From the NCBI GenBank assembly GCA_012728855.1, contig JAAYEH010000202.1, positions 1 to 39,486 of the forward strand: a stretch of DNA of 39,486 nt, written 5' to 3'. How positions within the stretch are numbered: the stretch's first letter is position 1; every line of letters begins with the position of its first letter. Below the pieces are notes generated by a model. That model searched no databases. It was not told the DNA's origin and saw nothing but the letters and a program-made list of their open reading frames with translations. Both the position numbers and the translations under genes were made by a program. Positions 1 to 12,329 of this stretch are shown piece by piece. Origin of the DNA: Rhodopirellula sp. GTDB lineage: Bacteria > Planctomycetota > Planctomycetia > Pirellulales > Thermoguttaceae.

Positions 1-1
1 C

Positions 2-2569
2 TTGCTGGTGGCGATGAATGTCCTTCTCCAGACGGCCCCCCTGCGGGCCGCAGATCAGCCGGAGATCCTTACGCCGCCGCCGGCTCCGCAGCCGCAAATC
101 AACGGTGCGAAGGTCTTTGGGGTGCGCCCCGGCCATCCGCTGCTCTACACCATCGCCGCCACCGGCCGGCGCCCGATGAAGTTCTCCGTGGCGAACCTGC
201 CCGAGGGCCTGCAGGTCGACGAGACTTCCGGTCGGATCACCGGATCGTTGCCCCAGCGAGGCACCTACCGCGTAACGCTCCAAGCGGAAAACGCCCTCGG
301 CCGCGCCGAGCGCGAGTTGCGGATTGTCGTGGGTGACACAATCCTGCTGACGCCCCTGTTGGGCTGCAACACCTGGGGCGGTTGGGGACCGAAAGTCGCG
401 GACGCCAACCTGCGCGCGGCGGCCAAGGCGATGGTCGATACCGGTTTGATCGATCACGGTTGGCAGTACATCAACATCGACGATGGCTGGCAAGGGCGTC
501 GTGGCGGGCCGTACAAGGCCATCCTGCCGAACGACAAGTTTCCCGACATGAAAGCCCTTTGCGATTACATCCACAGCGTGGGCCTCAAGGCAGGCATCTA
601 CTCGACGCCTTGGATGACCAGCTACGCCGGCTTCGTCGGCGGTTCCAGCGACGATCCCGACGGCGCGTGGCAGAAGCCCAACAGTCGCCGCGACGGTTGG
701 CAAGTCGGGAAGCACTTGTTCGAGATCAACGACGCTCGGCAATGGGCTGCCTGGGGATTCGATTACGCCAAGTACGACTGGGGCGTCGACCGCGTGGAAT
801 TGACCCGGCGAATGGCCGAAGCGCTGGCCGCTTGCGATCGCGACATCGTCATGGAAGTGTCGAATTCCGTTCCACTGGACACGGCCGCCGAGCACACGAG
901 TTTGGCGCAACTATCGCGAACCACCGGCGACCTGGTCGACTTCTGGGACCGTTCGCAAATGCCGGCGGAAATCCGCGGCTGGGCCGAAGGCATCCGCGAA
1001 GTCTGGCTGGCGCACGACGCTTATGCCCCTTTCCAGCGGCCCGGTCACTGGAACCACGCCTGCAACCTCCGCATCGGCCTGTTGGGCGGCTGGCGGGACA
1101 AACCGTTGACGCCGACTCACCTGACGCCCGACGAGCAATACACGCACATCAGCTTGTGGTGCCTGTGGGGTTCGCCCATGATCATTGGCACGCCGATCGA
1201 GCGGCTCGATCCGTTCACCCTGTCGCTCCTCTCGAACGACGAAGTTCTGGAAATCAACCAGGATCCTTTGGGCACCCAAGGCACGCGGACGAAGGCCGCC
1301 GGCGGCGAGGCGGTGGTCAAGTCGCTGGAGGACGGTTCGAAAGCCGTGGGCCTGCTCAATCCGGGCAACGAACCCGCAAAGGTCACGATCGACTGGTCCA
1401 CGCTCGGCCTGAACGGCAAGCAGCAGGTCCGCGATCTGTGGCGGCAGAAAGATCTCGGCTTGCACGCCGAGAAATTCACCGCCGAGATTCGCCCTCACGG
1501 CGTCGTACTCGTGCGGCTTACGCCGGCCGCGGCGAGCGAAAAGGGAACGGCCCAGCGCTGGTCGGCGGAGAAGGCGAGGGCGTGGTACGACAGCCGGCCC
1601 TGGCCGATCGGATGCAACTACATCCCGTCCACGGCGATCAACCAGATCGAGACCTGGCAGGCAGAGACCTTCGATCCGGAAACGATGGACCGAGAACTCG
1701 CTTTGGCCGAGAGTATCGGCTTCAACACCGTCCGCGTCTTCTCGCATGATTTGGTTTGGGAGGCGGATCCCGATGGATTCAAGAAGCGAGTGAAGAAGTT
1801 CCTCGACATCTGCGACAAACACAGAATGCGCGTGATCTTCAACTTCTTCACCAACGGCTGCTATGGTTTCGAAGGCGAGGCCAGGCTGGGCAAGCAGCCC
1901 GATCCGGTTCCCGGCGTTCACAATTCGGGCTGGGTGCAGACTCCCGGGGCGGCCAGCGTGAACGATCCGGCGAAATGGGGGCGTCTTGAAAAGTACGTCA
2001 AAGACGTGCTCACGACGTTCCGCAACGACGATCGTATTCTCTTGTGGCACCTTTACAACGAGCCTGCCAATACGAAGAAGGGGTGCAAGAGCTTGCCTCT
2101 GCTGCGCAAAGCATTCGAATGGGGACGCGAGGTCGATCCCTCACAGCCGCTGAGTGCCGTTCTGGAATGGCGCACTCCGGACGACATGGCCCAGTTTCTG
2201 GGTGAGCAATGCGACGTCGTCACTTTCCACAGCTATGGCGGCCCTGAGACCCTTAGGGAGAAATGGGTGGGGCGTGTGAAGGCATACGGCCGTCCCGTCA
2301 TCTGTACCGAGTACATGGCTCGCCCTCACGGAAGCACGTTCCAAGCCATCCTTCCGATCTTTCATAGAGAGCGTATCGGGGCGATCAGCTTCGGATTGGT
2401 CGCGGGCAAAATGAACACGCAGTATCCGTGGGGCAGCAAGGAGGGTTCGCCCGAGCCGAAGGTATGGTTCCACGATATATTCCGGCCTGATGGCACACCC
2501 TTCGATGCGGAGGAGATTGCGTTGATCCAACGGCTCAGCGGCGTGATGGGCAAAGCACCAAAGAAGTAA
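2..2569 (+). CDS. GH27 alpha-galactosidase fused to a GH5-like glycosidase (5'-partial)
   Basis: The frame is open at the window's first bases, so the true start and the first part of the signal peptide lie upstream; the visible start ends in a hydrophobic stretch and an AAD-type cleavage site. An Ig-like putative-Ig domain (about residues 30-110) is followed by a GH27 barrel (about 115-420). That barrel carries the family nucleophile motif YAKYDWG (Asp259), and TTGDLVDFWD probably supplies the acid/base. A beta-sandwich (to about 515) leads into a second barrel (about 525-850) of the GH5/GH-A type, with YNEP (Glu687) and CTEY (Glu770) placed as acid/base and nucleophile. The expected action is extracellular removal of alpha-galactosyl groups plus cleavage of a beta-linked chain; the second substrate is unknown. 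The gene leads a run with GH16 and GH36 genes. The GH27 call is firm; the subfamily of the second module is not. Confidence 0.88.
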   Translation: MLVAMNVLLQTAPLRAADQPEILTPPPAPQPQINGAKVFGVRPGHPLLYTIAATGRRPMKFSVANLPEGLQVDETSGRITGSLPQRGTYRVTLQAENALGRAERELRIVVGDTILLTPLLGCNTWGGWGPKVADANLRAAAKAMVDTGLIDHGWQYINIDDGWQGRRGGPYKAILPNDKFPDMKALCDYIHSVGLKAGIYSTPWMTSYAGFVGGSSDDPDGAWQKPNSRRDGWQVGKHLFEINDARQWAAWGFDYAKYDWGVDRVELTRRMAEALAACDRDIVMEVSNSVPLDTAAEHTSLAQLSRTTGDLVDFWDRSQMPAEIRGWAEGIREVWLAHDAYAPFQRPGHWNHACNLRIGLLGGWRDKPLTPTHLTPDEQYTHISLWCLWGSPMIIGTPIERLDPFTLSLLSNDEVLEINQDPLGTQGTRTKAAGGEAVVKSLEDGSKAVGLLNPGNEPAKVTIDWSTLGLNGKQQVRDLWRQKDLGLHAEKFTAEIRPHGVVLVRLTPAAASEKGTAQRWSAEKARAWYDSRPWPIGCNYIPSTAINQIETWQAETFDPETMDRELALAESIGFNTVRVFSHDLVWEADPDGFKKRVKKFLDICDKHRMRVIFNFFTNGCYGFEGEARLGKQPDPVPGVHNSGWVQTPGAASVNDPAKWGRLEKYVKDVLTTFRNDDRILLWHLYNEPANTKKGCKSLPLLRKAFEWGREVDPSQPLSAVLEWRTPDDMAQFLGEQCDVVTFHSYGGPETLREKWVGRVKAYGRPVICTEYMARPHGSTFQAILPIFHRERIGAISFGLVAGKMNTQYPWGSKEGSPEPKVWFHDIFRPDGTPFDAEEIALIQRLSGVMGKAPKK

Positions 2570-2652
2570 GCACGGATAATCACGACGCGGTTCGAACCCG
2601 ATCACGTATTCGTCAACGGAAACGATGAAGAACAAGACCAGCGAGGACGCAG

Positions 2653-3564
2653 ATGAAAAGCAAGACGGCATGGCTGTGTGCGACGTGTTGGTTTCTCGGT
2701 ATGAACGTCCTGCTGGCAGCCGACGCCCCGGTGCCTCCTCTCCAGAAACCGGGATGGAGACTGACTTTTCACGACGAGTTCGATCGGCCTCAGTTGAACG
2801 ACATGTATTGGTTCTCAGCTTACCGATCCGGGCGCAAAGAGTATTTCAAACGCATCGGCCACGAGAGCCGATGGGTGGACCACAACGCGCATTACGTGAT
2901 CGAAGACGGGGTCTTGAAATTGCGCATCGACGAAACGCTGCCGTTTCGTCCGGACAAGAGCACGCGGTGTGTCAGTTGCATCCAGACATCCGATCATCGT
3001 TTTGGCGCAACCACCGCCGAGTACCAGATTCTCGACAAGTTCGCCCAGAAGCACGGCTGGTTTGAAATCCGCTGCAAGTGCCCGCGCGGCGAAGGGCTGC
3101 TGAGCGCCTTCTGGCTGCACCAGACGGACCCTACCAAGCAGGAATACACGCCGGAAGGCGAGCGGAAAAACGTGGGAGACGGTGTGGTCGAGATCGACAT
3201 CATCGAACAGCAGGGACGCCTTATCGGCGACAAGAGCAGCACGGTCGACCTCAACGTTCACTTTACCAGCGGAGCACACTACCGCCCCAAGCTTGGCATC
3301 GACGCTTCGGAATTCCACGTTTGGGCCATGCAATGGCAGGAAGGGCAGGTCGACTGGTATCTGGACGGTAACGTCATCAGCTCGTACCAAGGCCCCACTC
3401 CGCAAGAGAAGATGTTCGTCCTCATCGCGTTGTTCCAATACTCCGGTTGGATCGGGAACATCGATCCGAACATGACCTACCCACGCGATTTCGAAGTCGA
3501 CTACGTGCGGGTGTATCAGCGTGACGCGAATGGCACGGTGCCCGAGCCCCAAGGAGCAGAGTGA
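2653..3564 (+). CDS. Exported GH16 family glycoside hydrolase
   Basis: This 303-residue protein has an N-terminal signal peptide (hydrophobic segment ending in LLAAD, about residue 23) followed by one GH16 jelly-roll domain. The GH16 signature ExDxxE is present as EIDIIE: Glu180 is the expected nucleophile, Asp182 the helper and Glu185 the acid/base. The family cleaves beta-1,3 or beta-1,4 bonds in glucans and galactans such as laminarin, agar and carrageenan; the sequence alone does not fix the substrate. The ATG is preceded by GAGG about nine bases upstream. It lies 83 bases after the GH27/GH5-like gene, and the GH36 gene starts one base after its stop, so the three are probably co-transcribed. 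Neighbouring alpha-galactosidases make a galactose-containing polysaccharide a reasonable guess. Confidence 0.87.
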   Translation: MKSKTAWLCATCWFLGMNVLLAADAPVPPLQKPGWRLTFHDEFDRPQLNDMYWFSAYRSGRKEYFKRIGHESRWVDHNAHYVIEDGVLKLRIDETLPFRPDKSTRCVSCIQTSDHRFGATTAEYQILDKFAQKHGWFEIRCKCPRGEGLLSAFWLHQTDPTKQEYTPEGERKNVGDGVVEIDIIEQQGRLIGDKSSTVDLNVHFTSGAHYRPKLGIDASEFHVWAMQWQEGQVDWYLDGNVISSYQGPTPQEKMFVLIALFQYSGWIGNIDPNMTYPRDFEVDYVRVYQRDANGTVPEPQGAE

Positions 3565-3565
3565 C

Positions 3566-5725
3566 ATGCAACTAGCTATACGAATCTGTGGTTTGGCAAC
3601 TCTGCTGGCAAATCTGGCGGCAATCGCTCGCCCGGACGGCGTTCTTGTTGAGCCGTACTCGGGCAAGCCAACCGCCGCAGAAACGCGGTTCGTGCGGCAG
3701 TGGGGGGATTTTCTGCTGAAACGTGGCGAGGCGGACGCAGGGCGGTATTCCGCCGACGTTCCGTTTTCGTTTGTTTGCGGCGAGCGTTCCAGCCGCGAAT
3801 GGATTAAAGCCGCCGACGCCGAGATCACGTCGTCCGATTGGAACGGCGGGACTCGCAAGCACCTTCTAACCTGGAAAGACCCGCAAACGCGGCTGCTCTG
3901 CCAGATGGAACTGAGCGAGTTCCAGGATTTCCCGGCGATGGAGTGGGTCGTCCGGTTGCATAACGACGGAAGCGGCGATTCGGCGAACGTTCACGATTTC
4001 AAGGCATTGGATATCGCCTGGAATTCTCCAGGGGGAGTCATGCCGCTGCTGCATCGGTCGGTGGGCGGCCCGAGCATTGAGCAGGATTTTCAGTTCCAGA
4101 CGGAGGTGATGCATTCGTCGCTATGGCGGAAGAACCGCAGAATCCGCATGGATTCCCAATCGAACGCCGATTGGATGAACGCCCTGGGCGACGCCTGCAT
4201 CCCAAGCGATCAGCGGCCCAGTTCCGTTTGGCTTCCCATGTTCAACTACCAGACGGGGGACGACGGCCTTCTCACCGCACTGGGATGGAATGGCACCTGG
4301 TTCGCCGAGTTCCATCACACCGGAGAGGGAAAATCCCGCATCGCCGCGGGCATGGAAAACCTCAACGCCAAACTTCGGCCAGGGGAGAGCATCCGATCCC
4401 CGTTGTCGATGATCCTGTACTGGCAAGGGGAGTTGATGCATGCGCAGAACATGTTCCGCCAGTTTGTCCTGGCGCATCATACGCCGAGACAAGACGGGAA
4501 GATCGTCAATCCGCCGATCTCCTGCCAAACCTGGGGCGGTTGGGGCGAACAGAGGCATCTGGATATCATCCATAGAATCAAGGAGAAGCAGATTCCGTTC
4601 GACGTCTATTGGATTGACGCGGGCTGGTACGGAACCGGGAAGGTCAAATCGAACACGGTGTTCGAAGGCGACTGGGGGCCGATGGCGGGCGACTGGCGGG
4701 TCAATGAGAACTGGTATCCGAACAAGTTCGTTCCCATCAGCGCGGCGGCGAAGGACGCGGGGATGCGGTTCCTGCTATGGGTTGAGCCGGAGCGGGCGAT
4801 CTACGGGCGGCCGGTTACGCTCGAACATCCAGAGTTCTTTCTGCCTCGGAAGAAGGAGTATCGCAACGGCGAAACCCTCCTGCTGAACCTGGCGGAACCG
4901 GATGCGGCGAAATGGGCCTTCGAGACGATTTCCGGACTAATCGACGAGAACAACGTTCAATGGTATCGCGAGGATTTCAACCTGGTTCCCAACGGATACT
5001 GGAACGGCGCCGACGAGCCGGATCGCACGGGCATGACCGAAATGCGGTTCGTCGAGAGCCTGTACGAGTTCTGGGACGCGCTGCTGGAGAAATATCCGTT
5101 TCTGGCGATTGACAATTGCGCGTCGGGCGGGCGGCGTATTGAGTTGGAGGCACTCTCCCGCAGCCTGATTTTGTGGCGGACGGACTACAACTGTTTCGCC
5201 GAGGCGACCGAGGAATGTACACAAGACCACAGCTACGGCATTTCTTACTGGCTTCCGCTGCAGGGGATTCGCCCGTTCCGCCGCCTGGTCGACACGTATG
5301 AGGCTCGCAGCGCGCTATCCCCGTGCGAGGCATTCGATCCCGGTGTTCTCGACAAATCCGACGAAGAATGGACGCTGCTCAAGAAAACCGTTTCCGACGC
5401 GCAGCGGGCGAAGCGATATTTCCTCGGCGATTTCTATCCGCTCACCAACGCCTACGGAGCGCTCGACTCCTGGTCGGCATACCATCTGTATCTGCCGGAA
5501 GAGCAGGAGGGCATGATTCTGGCAATCCGTCGCCCGAAAAGCGATGTCGCGGCGATGACATTCGATCTGCTGACTATCGATCCGGCGAAGAATTGGACGT
5601 TCGAAGATGCCGACAGTGGTCAAACCCGGACGCTATCCGGCAAGGCGATCCGCGAAGACAGCTACGAAGTCGTTATCCCGAAACGGCGGGATTCGAGGTT
5701 GATTTTCTACAGGGTGGCGAAGTAA
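3566..5725 (+). CDS. Exported GH36 family alpha-galactosidase
   Basis: The predicted 719-residue protein resembles GH36 melibiases: an N-terminal beta-supersandwich (to about residue 300), a TIM barrel (about 310-610) and a C-terminal beta domain. The barrel has the WYREDFN motif with the presumed nucleophile Asp470, the family block DNCASGGRRIE, and WRTDY with the presumed acid/base Asp540. The frame is open from 3521, but the ATG at 3566 is preferred: AAGGAG lies nine bases before it, and it opens a signal-peptide-like segment that the longer form would bury. That AAGGAG sits at the end of the GH16 gene, whose stop is one base away, which implies translational coupling. The enzyme should release terminal alpha-galactose outside the cytoplasm. 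Exact substrate unknown. Confidence 0.9.
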   Translation: MQLAIRICGLATLLANLAAIARPDGVLVEPYSGKPTAAETRFVRQWGDFLLKRGEADAGRYSADVPFSFVCGERSSREWIKAADAEITSSDWNGGTRKHLLTWKDPQTRLLCQMELSEFQDFPAMEWVVRLHNDGSGDSANVHDFKALDIAWNSPGGVMPLLHRSVGGPSIEQDFQFQTEVMHSSLWRKNRRIRMDSQSNADWMNALGDACIPSDQRPSSVWLPMFNYQTGDDGLLTALGWNGTWFAEFHHTGEGKSRIAAGMENLNAKLRPGESIRSPLSMILYWQGELMHAQNMFRQFVLAHHTPRQDGKIVNPPISCQTWGGWGEQRHLDIIHRIKEKQIPFDVYWIDAGWYGTGKVKSNTVFEGDWGPMAGDWRVNENWYPNKFVPISAAAKDAGMRFLLWVEPERAIYGRPVTLEHPEFFLPRKKEYRNGETLLLNLAEPDAAKWAFETISGLIDENNVQWYREDFNLVPNGYWNGADEPDRTGMTEMRFVESLYEFWDALLEKYPFLAIDNCASGGRRIELEALSRSLILWRTDYNCFAEATEECTQDHSYGISYWLPLQGIRPFRRLVDTYEARSALSPCEAFDPGVLDKSDEEWTLLKKTVSDAQRAKRYFLGDFYPLTNAYGALDSWSAYHLYLPEEQEGMILAIRRPKSDVAAMTFDLLTIDPAKNWTFEDADSGQTRTLSGKAIREDSYEVVIPKRRDSRLIFYRVAK

Positions 5726-5959
5726 ACAGTCTTGCGTTATCCCAACGATCATCCACTGGGCTTTCGGCACCGCAAACCGCGGATGGGTTACGCTCGGCTG
5801 GCGTCTGCGATAGAATCTCTCGCATTCGAAACCGGATGCCGTCATTCCGGTTCGTCGTAGTCTCCAACCCCAATTCGATTCAACTTCCGTTGATCCCCCT
5901 GCCACGAAACGACTGCCAGGAAGATCAACAAGCATTTTTTTGCATTGACGTCTAACGCC

Positions 5960-6178
5960 AAGCACAATGCTCTTGACCGCGGCGGGTTTTCGCGGGCCAC
6001 TTTGGCACGCGACCTCCGCGCGGTCCGCAAGTTTGCCCAGTGGCTCAAGAAGTCGTCCGATCAGGCTTCGGAAAACTCCATCACAAACGCCATGAAGACG
6101 TGAGGACCACGCAAAATCTACCCCCATGTGCTGGAGAGCAACCGTTGGGCGATTGAAAGCCCGGCGGATGAGGCTTGA
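5960..6178 (+). pseudogene. Tyrosine recombinase (integron-type integrase) relic
   Basis: One frame encodes two pieces separated by an in-frame TGA at 6101-6103. The first contains SRATLARDLRAVRKFAQWL, which resembles the helical N-terminal core-binding domain of tyrosine recombinases. The second reads KIYPHVLESNRWAIESPAD and then a stop, close to the 'IYTHVLNRG...SPxD' C-terminus of integron-type integrases, including the catalytic tyrosine of the IYTHV motif. The catalytic Arg and His-x-x-Arg region between them is absent, so this is a deleted, non-functional remnant. The frame has no clear start. It lies between the GH36 gene and carB, next to a palindromic repeat. The C-terminal match is the stronger half; the N-terminal part could be chance. 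Confidence 0.5.
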
Positions 6179-6205
6179 AACGAGGAAGTCTGCTGAGGAC
6201 GCCTA

Positions 6206-6304
6206 AGAGCCTATCCCAAAACCTCGATAAGAAGGGGACAGGCACATTTTGCTCCGAAGACTCCGCAAAATGAGCCGGTCCCCGACGGTTTCGGGATAGG
6301 CTCT
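6206..6304. repeat. Long nested palindromic repeat (REP-like)
   Basis: The outer arms at 6206-6223 and 6287-6304 are 18-bp inverted repeats with one mismatch. Inside are further paired blocks: GGGGAC (6234) with GTCCCC, and CATTTTGC (6245-6252) with GCAAAATG (6265-6272). The whole unit can fold into one long hairpin. It lies just past the 3' end of carB and after the recombinase relic. The form fits REP/REPIN-like intergenic repeats. It lacks a flanking T-run, so it is not a clean intrinsic terminator, though it could affect 3'-end stability of the carB transcript. Confidence 0.75.
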
Positions 6305-6317
6305 AAGAACAAAGCCT

Positions 6318-9596
<3,279 letters not shown>

Positions 9597-9682
9597 TTTA
9601 GGGCAATCCTTCCCGCTGAAAACCTTGGGCAAGCCGACACGCCGCCTCAGTGTTGGCCGAGGCCGGCGTGTAAAATCTCTCT

Positions 9683-9712
9683 AGCATAACGATCCACAGG
9701 CTGGGAACGCAA
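9683..9712 (-). promoter_or_regulatory. carB: Candidate sigma-70-like promoter of carB
   Basis: Read on the minus strand, TTGCGT (9712-9707) and TATGCT (9688-9683) are separated by 18 bases and lie about 90 bases upstream of the preferred carB start. The match to TTGACA/TATAAT is moderate and spacing is acceptable. Planctomycete promoter rules are poorly known, so this is a suggestion only. Confidence 0.3.
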
Positions 9713-9747
9713 CCTACCGCCGGGGATCTGGGCGGCTAAAATGGTCG

Positions 9748-9865
9748 GTAGATCCCGCTTGCCGAGCGGGATCTTGCCTTCGGTACACGAGGAACCTTGC
9801 CACACAGGTTCCGTTCGGCAAGCGTAATTTCGGAGTCAAGATCCCGCTCGGCAAGCGGGATCTAC
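9748..9865. repeat. Perfect 29-bp inverted repeat flanking a small hairpin
   Basis: The arms at 9748-9776 and 9837-9865 are exact 29-bp reverse complements. Each arm is itself nearly palindromic, built on GATCCCGCTTGCCGAGCGGGATC. The 60-base centre holds another small hairpin, GGAACCT with AGGTTCC. The unit lies between the 3' end of the GH78 gene and the carB promoter region. The form fits a miniature or REPIN-type repeat. It could also stop GH78 transcription, but no T-run follows. Confidence 0.85.
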
Positions 9866-9881
9866 TGGAACCTGCTCGGGC

Positions 9882-12329
9882 TCAATTATCGCGGACCAGT
9901 TCGCGGCCGCTGAGATTCGTCGATTCAGCCTCATAGCCCTCTGGCAGGCTCAACCGGTAGACCACTTTGTCCGGTTCTTTACGCCAGCTCAGGCGGATGG
10001 CCCCGTCGGGGGTCGGCATCGAACCTTCACAATTCTCCAGTTCCAGGGCCCCGAACCGGAGGGCGACTCGCTTGTTGACCCGGTCCACGCGGTACAGCCC
10101 CAAGACATCGCGGTAGAGGGTATGGCAGATATGGGAGGCAAAGCCGTGATTGCAACTGGCATAATCACCGACGTTCTCCCAGAGCGTGCCGGTGCGGTCG
10201 GCCATGTAGAGCAGATAGGCGACCGACTCGTCGAGGATCTGTTGGCTGCGCCCCGCGCGGGAGAGCAGTTCCATCCGCAACATGTTGCCAATGAAGGAAT
10301 TGGCCGGATGAACCTCGGGGAATTCGCGGTTGTCCTTGCGCTGCGGGCCGAAGCGGTCGCGGAGGATTTGCCAGAGATCGGCGTGCGACTTGGGTGTGGC
10401 CACGTCGAAGTAGAAGGCGAAATACTGGCACACCTCGCTGCGATTACGCGTGACTTCGAGCTTGCCGTCCTTACGGACGGCGTTGTCGACGAAGAATTGC
10501 CCATCGAACGACTGCGCACGGATCGTTTGGCGGATCTGCTCGGCCTTCTGGAGCATCTCCGGTTTCCGATAAATCCGCCCCGCCGCGCTGAGGGCGGCGG
10601 CGTAGAGCATGTTGCTGGGATAATTCACGTCCTGGACGAAGCGGTTGGCCGCCGACCACTCGACGAAAACCCACCCAGGCAGTTTTTCCAACAGGCCATC
10701 GGAGTTCTGGTACTCGCGGAAAAACTCCATCAGACGCAACACCTTCGTTTCCAGGCGATCGACGATACCGCGGTCTGCGCTGCGAGCCGCAAGCTCCTCC
10801 AACTGAACCACGAACCATAAGGCCCAGTTCGGGATGAAGTTGCCGTCGTAGTGATCGGCGGGGTAGCACATCGGCAACATGCCGTCAGGGAGATGCGCAA
10901 ACTGCCGCGGCAGCAGGAAGTTCTCGAAGAAGACCCGTTCGACCCGCGGTTCGCCGGTCAGATCGCAGGCGACGCGGGCGGTAAAGAAGCTGTCGCAGAG
11001 CCAGCCCGCGCGTTCGCGAGAGGGACAGTCCATGAAAACGTCGAGCGTGTTCTGGCGGAATGTCTCGACGCCGGCCCGGAACAATCGATCCAATCGCTCA
11101 TCGCCGGAGGCGAACGACGCCGCCACGGCCGGATGGCCGTATTCTCGCAAATAGGGCGACTCGACAACGCACTCCCCTTCCAGACACATCAACTTCAGAT
11201 AACGCAGCGTGTAGGGTTCAATCGTCTCCAGCCGATACGTGCCCGCTTCCATCTCGAAGTCCACGATGTTGGCGCAGCCGAGTCGGCGGAAGTTGACGTC
11301 TCCCTCCGTGAGAACTTCGTCGAACACGAACCAGAGCCGCGTCTTCCGCGCGCAGGTAACCGTCGCTCCCAGGAAACCGGTGCGGTTGATCCCCAAATCG
11401 AGGATTTCATAGCGGTCCTTGGCCAGTGCGATCTTCTCGCGGGCGTACGGCGCCTCGATGGGCTCGCCGGGCTGAAAACCGAGCGACTGCATTTCAATCG
11501 TCGGGATCACCGCCAACTGCCCCTCCGGAAATCCCTTCAGTTCCGGACCGACGTGAACCAGCGAGCGGTCTTTCCAGAGTTTCTGCGGAGGCGGGATCTT
11601 CTCGAATCGCCCGCGACCGACGAGCCGGACGGGCGGGTGGATCGTCAATTCAGGATAGAGGACTCCGCGGGCGAGAAGCTTCTTCTCCGGTTGGGGCGAA
11701 GTCTCCACCAGGTTCATCGCCGCCGACGCGTCGCGAAGCCAGCGATCGCTGTCGGGATCGAGGCGGTAGACTTCAATGAACGGCCGTTGGAAGCTGTAAC
11801 GCTGCACTTTCTGAACGCGGTAGTCGAGCAAGGTGGCATGCATTGGCGCGCCCTCTCCGGCCGTCGAAGCCAGCACGCGACCGCCGCTGACCACCTCGGC
11901 CTGAAGAAAAGACGGCTGATCGAGCAAATAGTAGCTATTGGAGTTGTAGCCGGCCGTCTCGATGGCGATGAGATTCTTGCCGGGGCGGAGCCTTTCGGAC
12001 AAATCCCATTGGTCCACCCGACAATACCCATGGGGGCCGCGTGCCGGACCGTGCCCAAGCAGTTCGCCGTTGAGCCACGCCCGGTAGACAGTAGAAGCCG
12101 CAATTCGCAACTCCGCCATTTTGTTTTCCGGGACATCGATCACTGCACGAAATCCGACCAGAAGATTCATTTCCCTTTCCCGCGTCTTGGGCCAGATCGG
12201 TCGAGCCGATAGAAAAAACGGGGATGAGCCATTCACTGCGGACTCTAGCGGCTTTCCCGGTTCCGCCGCGAAAACCGCGGCAGACAGAAACGTCCACAGC
12301 AACACGATCGGGTACTTCAATAAGGTCAC
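9882..12329 (-). CDS. Exported GH78 alpha-L-rhamnosidase-like protein
   Basis: The predicted 815-residue protein has an N-terminal signal peptide, a beta-sandwich region that includes AELRIAASTVYRAWLNGELLG, an (alpha/alpha)6 barrel and a C-terminal beta domain, the GH78 plan. The barrel carries DCPSRERAGWLCD, whose acidic residues Asp434, Glu439 and Asp446 fall in the spacing of the catalytic cluster of characterised bacterial GH78 enzymes. The frame is open to 12698, but the GTG at 12329 is preferred: GGGAG precedes it by about seven bases and it opens directly into a 20-residue hydrophobic signal ending AVFAA. An ATG at 12377 is the alternative, with no good ribosome site. Likely role: removal of alpha-L-rhamnose from pectin-like or sulfated glycans outside the cytoplasm. 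Substrate unproven. Confidence 0.82.
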   Translation of the reverse strand: MTLLKYPIVLLWTFLSAAVFAAEPGKPLESAVNGSSPFFLSARPIWPKTREREMNLLVGFRAVIDVPENKMAELRIAASTVYRAWLNGELLGHGPARGPHGYCRVDQWDLSERLRPGKNLIAIETAGYNSNSYYLLDQPSFLQAEVVSGGRVLASTAGEGAPMHATLLDYRVQKVQRYSFQRPFIEVYRLDPDSDRWLRDASAAMNLVETSPQPEKKLLARGVLYPELTIHPPVRLVGRGRFEKIPPPQKLWKDRSLVHVGPELKGFPEGQLAVIPTIEMQSLGFQPGEPIEAPYAREKIALAKDRYEILDLGINRTGFLGATVTCARKTRLWFVFDEVLTEGDVNFRRLGCANIVDFEMEAGTYRLETIEPYTLRYLKLMCLEGECVVESPYLREYGHPAVAASFASGDERLDRLFRAGVETFRQNTLDVFMDCPSRERAGWLCDSFFTARVACDLTGEPRVERVFFENFLLPRQFAHLPDGMLPMCYPADHYDGNFIPNWALWFVVQLEELAARSADRGIVDRLETKVLRLMEFFREYQNSDGLLEKLPGWVFVEWSAANRFVQDVNYPSNMLYAAALSAAGRIYRKPEMLQKAEQIRQTIRAQSFDGQFFVDNAVRKDGKLEVTRNRSEVCQYFAFYFDVATPKSHADLWQILRDRFGPQRKDNREFPEVHPANSFIGNMLRMELLSRAGRSQQILDESVAYLLYMADRTGTLWENVGDYASCNHGFASHICHTLYRDVLGLYRVDRVNKRVALRFGALELENCEGSMPTPDGAIRLSWRKEPDKVVYRLSLPEGYEAESTNLSGRELVRDN

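Noticed and set aside
2589..2599. GGTTCGAACCC, like a tRNA T-arm
   Set aside because: No 5-bp T-stem, anticodon arm or acceptor stem can be formed around it; it is a chance palindrome between two genes.
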